From Nanobdellota archaeon (GTDB lineage Archaea > Nanobdellota > Nanobdellia > Pacearchaeales > GW2011-AR1), in contig JAHIEH010000001.1 in assembly GCA_018901675.1 (NCBI GenBank), positions 1-18,310 of the forward strand: 18,310 nt of DNA, written 5' to 3'. The notes below the pieces were generated by a model that saw only the letters and a program-made list of their open reading frames with translations, ran no database searches and was not told the DNA's origin. The translations under genes and the position numbers were made by a program. Below are positions 7,488-13,785 of this stretch, in pieces; the stretch's first letter is position 1; each line of letters starts with the position of its first letter.

Positions 7488-7577
7488 AGATTATACAGGA
7501 AGAAGCAATTAATAAAGTTTTTTAAAAACAGAATAATACAAAAAACTGGTAAAGGAAAATGCTAACTAAATAGAAAA

Positions 7578-7841
7578 CTATTTCAGCTTAGAAAAATCAC
7601 TCTCAAATTTTTCCAAATCTTTGTCTATATTTGAAACAGCATCACTTATTGCTTTTTTCGCTGTTTTCCCTTTTGTCTTAACTAAAAGAATTGGCTTTTC
7701 AGTAGGGTGTTTTCTTTTCCATACTGCTATCTCAACGCCTGAATCTTTGTTTAAATAAACTCTTAATATTTCAGCAATTGTCAAGCTTTCCAACTGAACT
7801 TCTATTTCATCTTTAGAACTCTTTAAAATATTAATATCCAT
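7578..7841 (-). CDS. rpoL: DNA-directed RNA polymerase subunit L (Rpo11)
   Basis: 87 residues, normal for the archaeal counterpart of eukaryotic RPB11, which pairs with subunit D to nucleate RNA polymerase assembly. The pattern MDINILKSSKDEIEVQLE, LTIAEILRVYLNKDSGVEIA, WKRKHPTEKPILLVKTKG, then a C-terminal helix (KKAISDAVSNIDKDLEKFES) reproduces the strand-helix-strand dimerisation fold. The usual family phrase 'LLNLLREEL...A.Y...HP....' is recognisable but diverged. ATG 7841 has a clean TTTATAAA box at 7863-7870. Confidence 0.85.
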   Translation of the reverse strand: MDINILKSSKDEIEVQLESLTIAEILRVYLNKDSGVEIAVWKRKHPTEKPILLVKTKGKTAKKAISDAVSNIDKDLEKFESDFSKLK

Positions 7842-7862
7842 AGATAAAAATCCTAATCAGTA

Positions 7863-7870
7863 TTTATAAA
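7863..7870 (-). promoter_or_regulatory. TATA box for rpoL
   Basis: The self-complementary TTTATAAA lies 22-29 nt before ATG 7841. Confidence 0.6.
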
Positions 7871-7898
7871 CCTTTTCTATATTTGGATTTATCCGCGG

Positions 7899-8750
7899 TC
7901 AAAACTGTTCATCTTCTTCACTATTCTCAACTGCTTCTTTTTCTGCTGTTCCTTCTTCTTGCCCTGACTTAAAATAATCTGTAAAAGAACTAAAAAACCC
8001 CTTTTTCTCCACTCGTTTCTCAATTTCTTCTGTTACTTTCTGTTCCTCCCCTGAATCTTCTCCAGCAAGAGCTATCTGATTTTTCATTTTTTTCAAATCT
8101 TCTATTGTTAAATTTTTAAGAGTTTCTGGCTTAAAATTTAAAATTCTTGCCGGCTGTTTTTGGTCTAATTTGGATTCAGTAGATTTTTGCCTCTTTAGAG
8201 ATATCCTAAAAAAATTCTCAAGCTTGTTTATAATCCTATAATCATCTTCCGGCAAAATGCCGTCTTCTGCCATCTTTATAGCAACAGCACTCTCGCCAAT
8301 TGCTTCGGCAAGCTGGATATGGCTTAGTTTCCTTTTTCTTCTCTCCATCATTATCACCCAATTAAAATTATCCACCAAGTCTAGCCTTGGTTTTTTTGAA
8401 ATAACTTTTGAAGAAGCATCTTTTTTAAATTTTCTTTCTATCAGCTCTTTCAGCCCAATCTCCTGTTGCCTTAACTTCTCCTGCCTTTCTTTTCTTCTGT
8501 GTTTCATCTCACTTTCTTCTATCCCTTTTTTCATCCTGTCCGGGCTTATCCCTGCTGCACAGGAAAGCCGTTCATACACTGTCTGTTTTCTTTCTGCCTC
8601 TTTTAATTGGAAAGTTGTTGGCTTTCTCATAATTGGAATATGCTCGTTAAGGGAGCATCTTTCGCATATCTTTACAACTCCCTCATTAGAAATAGCATCA
8701 AATAATCTCTCTTTCTCATCAGAAATTCCGCAAACAAAACATTCTACCAT
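7899..8750 (-). CDS. MBF1-like transcription factor: N-terminal zinc ribbon, central XRE-type HTH, acidic tail
   Basis: 283 residues from ATG 8750. The N-terminal zinc ribbon has CFVC (Cys4, Cys7) and CERC (Cys29, Cys32). A Lys/Arg/Glu-rich helix follows (75-112). The XRE-type HTH spans about 124-190, with NFNWVIMMERRKRKLSHIQL then AEAIGESAVAIKMAEDGILP. This order is that of archaeal MBF1, a TBP-associated or ribosome-associated regulator. The C-terminal 95 residues (KMKNQIALAG... to an acidic SEEDEQF end) are longer than usual. The open frame continues 25 codons upstream, but that part overlaps the preceding glycosyltransferase gene and does not look conserved; MVECFVCG is the natural start, with TATA-like ATTAAAAA at 8773-8780. 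Confidence 0.85.
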   Translation of the reverse strand: MVECFVCGISDEKERLFDAISNEGVVKICERCSLNEHIPIMRKPTTFQLKEAERKQTVYERLSCAAGISPDRMKKGIEESEMKHRRKERQEKLRQQEIGLKELIERKFKKDASSKVISKKPRLDLVDNFNWVIMMERRKRKLSHIQLAEAIGESAVAIKMAEDGILPEDDYRIINKLENFFRISLKRQKSTESKLDQKQPARILNFKPETLKNLTIEDLKKMKNQIALAGEDSGEEQKVTEEIEKRVEKKGFFSSFTDYFKSGQEEGTAEKEAVENSEEDEQF

Positions 8751-8772
8751 CAAAAAATCACCAAAAGTGTGT

Positions 8773-8780
8773 TTTTTAAT
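8773..8780 (-). promoter_or_regulatory. TATA-like box for the MBF1-like gene
   Basis: Minus-strand ATTAAAAA lies 23-30 nt before ATG 8750. It decides this start over the upstream in-frame codon at 8825. Confidence 0.45.
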
Positions 8781-8805
8781 ATTGCTATAGTGGAAAATAC
8801 TGAAG

Positions 8806-10191
8806 TTATAAGTAAGAAAGGTCAAAAACCTTGAATTTATCGCAGGAAAAAGTTAGATATTTTCCAACTTCCTCGTTTTCTTTTGTCAAATCAAACCAGT
8901 CCCCCTCTACAAGATAATAATAAACTGTCTCATTTCTATAATCACTTTCAATTGTCTCTTTTATAGAAGTGTAATTATTCACCCTTAGGTTGTTTTTAAG
9001 AGTATGAAAATAAACAGGAGAGAAATGCTCTGTCACAATATAAGAAGCATTTGACTCTTTGATAAAATTCATAGCATTAAAGAAACAAACTTGCTCATCT
9101 GAATTATAAGAGTTAACCGATTTGTAGAAAGTATAGAAATTAAAAAAAGAGAAATAAATGACTATTATAACAAAGAGTATATTTCTATAATTTTTGATCT
9201 TATTCAGCCCAAAAGAAGAGAGAATGCACACAGCAGGCAATAAAGGAAGCAGATACCTCTCTTCCTTATGCCCCATGAATATAGAAAAAAGGAATATAAC
9301 TACAAACCATATAGATAAAAAAATCTTAGAATTATCATATCTTTTATCTCTACTGTAAAGTCCAAAAGCAAAAAAGGGGATAAAGATAGCAAAATTTTTT
9401 AAAAAATAAACTAAATAAAAAAGAGCTGGCTGCTTGCCCCATCTTAAAGAAGCTTCATTGGCATGTCTCAAAAATTCAAATAAAGAGCCATAGGAAAGAT
9501 AATTGCAGGCAAACCAGGGGGCGATTATAACAAAAAAACTAAGCACGCCAAGCCAAATTTTTTTATCAGATAAAAATTTTAGATTTTTGTTCTTGAATAA
9601 TAAAGAAAGGAAGAACAATAGCAAAAACCAGATAAACGAGTATCTTGAAAGAAAAGCTAATGCTGAAAAAACACCAAATAGGATGGGGAATTTAATCTTT
9701 TTACTATCCTCAAAAAAAGCTACCCAAAAAAAATAAATAGCGAAAAGCATAAGTGACAAAAACAAAGAATCAGTTAGTATTCTAAAGCCCCAAAAAAGGT
9801 AAAGAGGAAAAAATGCGAACAAGACAGAAGAGTATATAGCAACTTTATCATCAAACAATTTTTTTGATAAAAGGAATACGCCTAACACTCCCAAGGAACT
9901 GAAAATCGGCCCCAGAAAGTTAAGAAGAAAAACTTCTTTTGAAAAAATAGAGACTATTGAGATTATTATGGGCAGAAGGGGTGGCCTAAAGCCGGCAAGA
10001 GGCCAATTTGAAGAAAAATCAGCAAAACCATGCAGAAAAGAGTATTCATGATAGATGAGGAGATTCCTTCCAAGATTGGTATAAATCGTCTCATCCCAAT
10101 ATTTTACAGGCGATAAAAAAGAAAATGCTGATTGTATTAAAAAATAGAAAGATATAAGAAGAATCAAAAAAAGTTTAAGGTCTTTTTTCAT
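8806..10191 (-). CDS. GT39-like (PMT/ArnT superfamily) polytopic membrane glycosyltransferase
   Basis: 461 residues with about ten hydrophobic segments. The first extracytoplasmic loop holds the acidic pair in KYWDETIYTNLGRNLL (Asp33-Glu34), the metal/catalytic signature of GT-C fold enzymes, followed by GFRPPLLPIIISI, also typical of this superfamily. Such enzymes move sugars from polyprenyl-phosphate donors to lipids or proteins on the outer face of the membrane. HKEERYLLPLLPA near residue 310 is the usual late-TM region. The C-terminal ~90 residues form a short soluble domain. It is the last gene of the scpB-GT2-thioredoxin-like-GT39 group, 1 nt after the preceding gene. Donor and acceptor are unknown. 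Confidence 0.85.
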   Translation of the reverse strand: MKKDLKLFLILLISFYFLIQSAFSFLSPVKYWDETIYTNLGRNLLIYHEYSFLHGFADFSSNWPLAGFRPPLLPIIISIVSIFSKEVFLLNFLGPIFSSLGVLGVFLLSKKLFDDKVAIYSSVLFAFFPLYLFWGFRILTDSLFLSLMLFAIYFFWVAFFEDSKKIKFPILFGVFSALAFLSRYSFIWFLLLFFLSLLFKNKNLKFLSDKKIWLGVLSFFVIIAPWFACNYLSYGSLFEFLRHANEASLRWGKQPALFYLVYFLKNFAIFIPFFAFGLYSRDKRYDNSKIFLSIWFVVIFLFSIFMGHKEERYLLPLLPAVCILSSFGLNKIKNYRNILFVIIVIYFSFFNFYTFYKSVNSYNSDEQVCFFNAMNFIKESNASYIVTEHFSPVYFHTLKNNLRVNNYTSIKETIESDYRNETVYYYLVEGDWFDLTKENEEVGKYLTFSCDKFKVFDLSYL

Positions 10192-10192
10192 G

Positions 10193-10846
10193 TTAACTTA
10201 GATATTTTTTAACATCTTTCAAACTTTCTAAATTGTCAATTTTTGCCTTTTCATTGACAAAAATCATGGGTATTTTTTCCAAACCATAAATTTCTCTTAA
10301 AAAATCTAGAGAGTTTACTTCAGTATCAACTGCAATTGGAATTAAGATTATCGTATCCTTATACTCCCCCTTAAGGTCGATTAGAAAATTGCTCATTGCT
10401 CCTTGAATCGCTTTTTCATTTACAGGAGTATCCGCATAGTCATAAAGATAAACAACAGTATTTACATTTGTCTTGCATCTTTTTTTATTTTCAATAAGCT
10501 CTTTCCAAAGCATTACTCTTAGAAGGTCATATCTTCTATGCAAAGAAAACAGGTCTTCTGTGATTTTATTTGATGTATCGTATTTTTCCAGTTTTAATGC
10601 CTGCGAGTAAATTTTATCTGCGAATAAAATACTCTTCTCCGACACTTTATTGCAGTTCAAATCCTTGCTGGAAATAATCTCCGAAAACAATTGGAAATCA
10701 AATATTTCCGTTTCAGAGTCAAAATAAAAGTTTTGCAACTTGTCCACTCTAGTTTTTTCAAAATAGACACCAAGTAAAATGCCTGCCCAAAATATAACCA
10801 AGGCTATTATGAGCGCTTCCCAAAATACATGTTTATTTCCTAACAT
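10193..10846 (-). CDS. Membrane-anchored protein with thioredoxin-fold-like C terminus lacking CxxC
   Basis: 217 residues from ATG 10846. One N-terminal TM helix (about 9-28, ALIIALVIFWAGILLGVYF) is followed by a helical segment (50-125), then a domain with TNVNTVVYLYDYADTPVNEK (126-145) and KIPMIFVNEKAKI (191-203). A strand, a turn where CxxC would sit, and a late cis-proline-like IPMIFVN are what a thioredoxin fold looks like, but the cysteine pair is replaced by ADTP, so a redox role is unlikely. The frame runs upstream to 10924, overlapping the GT2 gene by 77 nt; ATG 10846 follows the GT2 stop as TAA-A-ATG, so it is the real start. A partner role for the neighbouring glycosyltransferases is inferred from context only. 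Confidence 0.72.
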   Translation of the reverse strand: MLGNKHVFWEALIIALVIFWAGILLGVYFEKTRVDKLQNFYFDSETEIFDFQLFSEIISSKDLNCNKVSEKSILFADKIYSQALKLEKYDTSNKITEDLFSLHRRYDLLRVMLWKELIENKKRCKTNVNTVVYLYDYADTPVNEKAIQGAMSNFLIDLKGEYKDTIILIPIAVDTEVNSLDFLREIYGLEKIPMIFVNEKAKIDNLESLKDVKKYLS

Positions 10847-10847
10847 T

Positions 10848-12089
10848 TTACTTTGTATACCATCCGAAATCTTTTCTCGTAAATTTATAAATTGAGTTAA
10901 GCCATACCACAGGATAAAACGCAAGATATAAAATCATATAGAAAACCAGGTTAAAAAATCTTTTCACAGTCAATTTTTCTTCATACCCCACTTTATAAAG
11001 AATATAGTGATAATAGGCTATTGAAAGAGAAAATAGCACCAACATGTAAAAAATTATAACTGAAGGATAAAGGTTGATATTTTGAAAGTGTAGAATAGAT
11101 ACATCTGAAATAATAGAATACCCTGTTACAAGAGATTGGGTTAAAATTCCTTTTAGAACAAGATAACTTGAGAAAATAAAAGTAATCAAGCTTATAATAA
11201 TGCTTAAAGACACAAAAGGTAGAATAAACATCCCGAACATACCTTTTTTAAAAAACATGCTTCTATATTTAGAAATTGCCTGTAATCCTCCAACTCCCCA
11301 GCGAGTTCTCTGCTTAAACCATTTTTTGAAAGTTGTAGGAGCGATAGTAGATACTCTTGCATCTAGGCACATTGCAGTTTTATAACTATGACACAATAGA
11401 TTCCAAGTAATATCAATATCTTCTGTAACACTTTTTGGATTAAACCCCCCTACCTTAATTACATACTCTTTTCTATAAACGCTAAGAGGCCCGTTAGTCA
11501 CATAAACACTGCCCACAAAATCTAACAACTTTCTGCTCCAACCCAAAAGAACATATTCTAAAGACTGCAACTTCCCAAAAAAATTCTGGTCTTTATTTCT
11601 TACATTTACATAAGAGGTAACTGCCCCCATCTCCTTGTCATCAAAATAGCCAATAAGCTTCTTTAAAGAGTCCTTAGAGGGGAAACTGTCAGAATCCACA
11701 ACTGCGATTAGCTCTCCTTGAGCAACCTTTATCCCTTCATTCAAGGAATTTGCCTTTCCAGAATTTTTTTTGTCTAAAAGTTTTAGATTAGCATATTTAT
11801 TCATTAATTTTTTTATAATCTCTTCAGTTTTGTCTGTGCTTCCGTCATTGATAGCAATAACTTCTAATTTCACTTTTGGATATTCCAGTGCCATTATATG
11901 CTCGATAGTTTCTCTTATGCTTTGCTCTTCATTATAAGCAGGAATTAGCACACTGACAAAATATTCTCTTTTTGCCTTTGGATAAGAAAAAAGCTCTTTT
12001 CTATTTTTTATAGTGAGAATTGTAAAAAAGGAAAACATGTATAATGCTATAAACATTAATACAAGATATATAATAGTTATTAATTCCAT
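10848..12089 (-). CDS. Family 2 glycosyltransferase, processive membrane type
   Basis: 413 residues. N-terminal TM helix 5-27, then a GT-A domain: VSVLIPAYNEEQSI (46-58), AINDGSTDKTEE (79-90), the metal-binding DxD in VVDSDS (130-135), VTEDIDI (221-227; catalytic base candidate Asp224) and the QRTRW motif (260-264) that binds the acceptor chain in cellulose, chitin and hyaluronan synthase-type enzymes. Three or four C-terminal TM segments (about 285-405) complete the processive or lipid-linked architecture. It uses nucleotide-sugar donors on the cytoplasmic face. Second gene of the scpB-led group, 8 nt after scpB; its stop is followed after one base by the next ATG, suggesting coupled translation. 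Product polymer unknown. Confidence 0.92.
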   Translation of the reverse strand: MELITIIYLVLMFIALYMFSFFTILTIKNRKELFSYPKAKREYFVSVLIPAYNEEQSIRETIEHIMALEYPKVKLEVIAINDGSTDKTEEIIKKLMNKYANLKLLDKKNSGKANSLNEGIKVAQGELIAVVDSDSFPSKDSLKKLIGYFDDKEMGAVTSYVNVRNKDQNFFGKLQSLEYVLLGWSRKLLDFVGSVYVTNGPLSVYRKEYVIKVGGFNPKSVTEDIDITWNLLCHSYKTAMCLDARVSTIAPTTFKKWFKQRTRWGVGGLQAISKYRSMFFKKGMFGMFILPFVSLSIIISLITFIFSSYLVLKGILTQSLVTGYSIISDVSILHFQNINLYPSVIIFYMLVLFSLSIAYYHYILYKVGYEEKLTVKRFFNLVFYMILYLAFYPVVWLNSIYKFTRKDFGWYTK

Positions 12090-12097
12090 TTTTGATG

Positions 12098-12643
12098 CTA
12101 TAAACTCCCTTCTGATTTATTCTCTTCCTTTACACTTTCATTTTCTTTAACACTGAAATAATCATAGAAATCTTCGCTTAAGCTTAGCTCATTCGTGTGC
12201 CCCATTTTCTTTTTTTTGATAAGTTCCAAATCAGAAAACTTTTTGATGTGGTCATAAGCCTTGTTTCCTCTTATCTTTACTATCACTGACTGTTTTATTG
12301 GCTGTTTGTAAGCTATAATTGCTAGAGTTTCCTGCTCTGCTTTGCTGAACTCTGCACTGCCTGTAGCAAACTTGTTAATCAAGCTGGAAAATTCCGGTTT
12401 AACATCCATTTTCCAAAGGTTGCTTTTTTCCACAATCTCAATTGCAGAATCGTCTTTCTCATATCTCGCCTGAAGTTTTTCAATAAATTCTCTTATGATT
12501 ATAGGATTTAAGTCAGTATATGAAACAATCTCCTGCATTGACAAAAACCTGCCTGAAATGAAAAAAGCAGCTTCCAGCTTTTTCATATCCTCTTTTTCTT
12601 TTGATTCATCAATTTCTTTTGCTGTTTTTGAGGTAATTTCCAT
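12098..12643 (-). CDS. scpB: Segregation and condensation protein B
   Basis: 181 residues from ATG 12643. ScpB is a winged-helix dimer that works with ScpA/kleisin and SMC in chromosome compaction and segregation. The first winged helix is about 20-85 (KKLEAAFFISGRFLSMQEIV). The second contains the hallmark ETLAIIAYKQPI (105-116) followed by VIVKIRGNKAYDHIKKFSDL. The tail after 165 is acidic and disordered. The frame allows a TTG three codons earlier (12652), but the TATA box CTTTAAAA at 12666-12673 is 23-30 nt from ATG 12643, so the ATG is chosen. No scpA is in the window. Its position at the head of a glycosyltransferase operon is unusual; hairpin elements lie just upstream of the promoter. 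Confidence 0.9.
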   Translation of the reverse strand: MEITSKTAKEIDESKEKEDMKKLEAAFFISGRFLSMQEIVSYTDLNPIIIREFIEKLQARYEKDDSAIEIVEKSNLWKMDVKPEFSSLINKFATGSAEFSKAEQETLAIIAYKQPIKQSVIVKIRGNKAYDHIKKFSDLELIKKKKMGHTNELSLSEDFYDYFSVKENESVKEENKSEGSL

Positions 12644-12665
12644 TAAAGACAAAAGAAGCAGGGAG

Positions 12666-12673
12666 TTTTAAAG
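12666..12673 (-). promoter_or_regulatory. TATA box for the scpB-glycosyltransferase operon
   Basis: Minus-strand CTTTAAAA lies 23-30 nt before ATG 12643. No other promoter with this spacing was noticed before the downstream glycosyltransferase genes. Confidence 0.55.
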
Positions 12674-12682
12674 ATTTTGATT

Positions 12683-12745
12683 ATGTCCATAATTGAAAAC
12701 TGCATCATTTATGATGCAGTTAATATTAAGCAGTTTTCAATTTGG
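12683..12745 (-). repeat. Nested-hairpin element G with two competing pairings
   Basis: ATGTC (12683-12687) is the reverse complement of the GACAT end seen in other copies, so this copy is probably inverted. AATTGAAAACTGC (12691-12703) pairs perfectly over 13 bp with GCAGTTTTCAATT (12730-12742). Its inner part AACTGCATCA (12698-12707) pairs over 10 bp with TGATGCAGTT (12712-12721). The two pairings share bases and compete. Confidence 0.8.
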
Positions 12746-12811
12746 ATCATCCAAAAGTCCAGAACAGACCACACCTTAAAAGGTGTGGTAAAACTCAAGG
12801 ACTTTTTGATT
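12746..12811 (+). repeat. Nested-hairpin element C
   Basis: Outer arms AAAAGTCC (12753-12760) and GGACTTTT (12799-12806), the same as element A at 2398, enclose a perfect 10-bp stem ACCACACCTT (12768-12777) with AAGGTGTGGT (12780-12789), loop AA. Relative to element B at 6663 the inner stem has G to A on one arm and the matching C to T on the other. Its 5' half supplies the current stop codon of the broken membrane-protein gene. Confidence 0.85.
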
Positions 12812-13063
12812 TTTTAATCGCAAACATATCTGCCGAATCACCAAATTGGTGATAATTATCATTATAAAAAACAACAAGAACCATAAAACAGAATAAAAAA
12901 CACCTGAAAAAGAAAATTGTTTTATACAAGAATAAAAAACACAATTTATATTATCAGAAGGAAGAGTCATAAATCTAGTTAATGTCAAGAACCATACAAT
13001 AAATCTTCGGAAATGTGAATTTCCGAGAGCTTCGGAAATCATTGCATTTCCGATAGTGCTCAA
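12776..13063 (-). pseudogene. 3' fragment of a membrane-protein gene split by a hairpin array
   Basis: The open frame of 95 codons starts with a TTG inside hairpin H3, so its first ~20 residues (STIGNAMISEALGNSHFRR) are translated repeat and not protein ancestry. The remainder, FIVWFLTLTRFMTLPSDNIN, CVFYSCIKQFSFSGVFYSVL, WFLLFFIMIIITNLVIRQIC, is hydrophobic with one strong TM segment (about 57-75) and ends in hairpin element C. It is in the same frame as the ORF at 13232-13678. Deleting 12999-13277 fuses the two into one TM helix (KVSFIQIILIFIVWFLTLTR) and a protein of about 207 residues. It could still be made from the ATG at 12970, but I see no promoter for that. Confidence 0.6.
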
Positions 13064-13277
13064 AAACTAAAAGTTTTTGACATGCTCAAGAATGTACGAA
13101 ATGTAAAAACATTCTTGACATGTATGGCGTGTCTGGTCGTCAAGAATCTTAGATTCTTGAGCGCACCCAAGAATCCCTAATTGACCAGATTCTTGGTGTC
13201 TTGAGCATGCTCCAGAATTGTTTTTATTATCTCACGAACTAAAGTAGGGAGTTTGCATAAAAAACAATTCTGGACAT
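13005..13277. repeat. Array of at least seven hairpins inserted in a membrane-protein gene
   Basis: Hairpins: TCGGAAAT/ATTTCCGA twice (13007-13026, 13032-13053); TCAAAAACT/AGTTTTTGA (13060-13080); TCAAGAATGT/ACATTCTTGA (13086-13118); TCAAGAATC/GATTCTTGA (13140-13160); CCAAGAATC/GATTCTTGG (13167-13196); and a long stem TCCAGAATTGTTTTTAT (13211-13227) with its near-complement at 13257-13274. Three copies are bounded by GCTC...GACAT, two of them directly abutting (13058-13083, 13084-13121). Longer-range pairings also exist: CATGCTCAAG (13081-13090) with CTTGAGCATG (13200-13209), and TCTGGTC (13132-13138) with GACCAGA (13183-13189). The array is flanked by ATAAAT at 12999-13004 and 13278-13283. 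Confidence 0.85.
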
Positions 13278-13678
13278 ATAAATATTAGTATTATCTGAAT
13301 AAAACTTACTTTTAATGCTGAACGTTTTTTATATTGAAAGAGGTATAATGCAAAAATCCCTAGAGGGATAGTTGTTAAGTGTTGTAATGATACAAATTTG
13401 CTTATAGAAAAAGTGCCAATGAAAAAATAATCAGTTACTCCAAATGGAGAAATTCCCCAGAATAAAGTAGCGTAAAAATCAATATTCCAAACCAGTAATG
13501 GGATAAGGAGTATATTTAACTGGCTTTCTAAAATATCCACCCTTTTAAGCAAAATTCCCAATCCAGAAAGGATTAATCCTAAATAACATATCCAGAATAT
13601 AGAGGAAAAATTTCCCTCATAAATAGAAACTGCGATTGCTAAACTACCAATAAATAAAAAGTAAATTCCAATTATCAA
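13232..13678 (-). CDS. 5' fragment of a polytopic membrane protein, truncated by the hairpin array
   Basis: 148 codons with four or five TM segments: about 1-20 (MIIGIYFLFIGSLAIAVSIY), 25-45, 53-75 (NILLIPLLVWNIDFYATLFW), 95-115 (VSLQHLTTIPLGIFALYLF) and the start of another (KVSFIQIILIFI). I recall similar unnamed membrane proteins but assign no function. The last ~14 residues (CPELFFMQTPYFSS) come from the long hairpin at 13211-13277, so the native C terminus is missing. The rest of the gene continues in the same frame after the array. The first codon is a TTG inside the flank of element D, so the native 5' end may also be gone. Probably a decaying gene, not an intact CDS. Confidence 0.65.
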   Translation of the reverse strand: MIIGIYFLFIGSLAIAVSIYEGNFSSIFWICYLGLILSGLGILLKRVDILESQLNILLIPLLVWNIDFYATLFWGISPFGVTDYFFIGTFSISKFVSLQHLTTIPLGIFALYLFQYKKRSALKVSFIQIILIFICPELFFMQTPYFSS

Positions 13679-13734
13679 AAAATTCCTGTGTTTTACCGCA
13701 CCTTTTAAGGTGCGGTTTGTTTGGAATTTTAGGA
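13674..13734 (-). repeat. Nested-hairpin element D
   Basis: Outer arms AAAATTCC (13678-13685) and GGAATTTT (13723-13730) enclose a perfect 10-bp stem, ACCGCACCTT (13695-13704) with AAGGTGCGGT (13707-13716), loop TT where B and C have AA. Flanks ATCAAAA and TTTTAGGA match element B. It overlaps the TTG start of the broken membrane-protein gene. Strand is nominal. Confidence 0.85.
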
Positions 13735-13736
13735 CC

Positions 13737-13782
13737 TCAAAGTTGCAAAACTTTGATGGCAGTCAGAATTTGTAAATTCTGA
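13737..13782. repeat. Two simple hairpins, I and J, of the same family
   Basis: TCAAAGTT/AACTTTGA (13737-13756, loop GCAA) and TCAGAATTT/AAATTCTGA (13763-13782, loop GT). Both have the TC...GA closing pairs seen throughout the family and lie between elements D and K. Confidence 0.75.
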
Positions 13783-13785
13783 TGT

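Noticed and set aside
8257..8790. 177-codon plus-strand open frame opposite the MBF1-like gene
   Set aside because: Shadow of the antisense coding sequence; the Ser/Leu/Phe-rich translation mirrors Lys/Glu-rich codons and has no promoter or motif.
8751..8825. 25-codon N-terminal extension of the MBF1-like protein
   Set aside because: It overlaps the preceding gene and the putative promoter, and the zinc ribbon normally starts near residue 4.
10847..10924. 26-codon N-terminal extension of the thioredoxin-like membrane protein
   Set aside because: It lies inside the GT2 coding sequence; the TAA-A-ATG junction marks the true start.
12776..13063. Intact 95-residue membrane protein starting at 13063
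   Set aside because: Its start and first ~20 codons are hairpin sequence and its last codons are element C; only the middle is ancestral coding sequence.
13005..13277. CRISPR-like array
   Set aside because: There are repeated hairpins but no constant-length repeat alternating with unique spacers. The units are unequal, partly inverted, and no cas gene is in the window.
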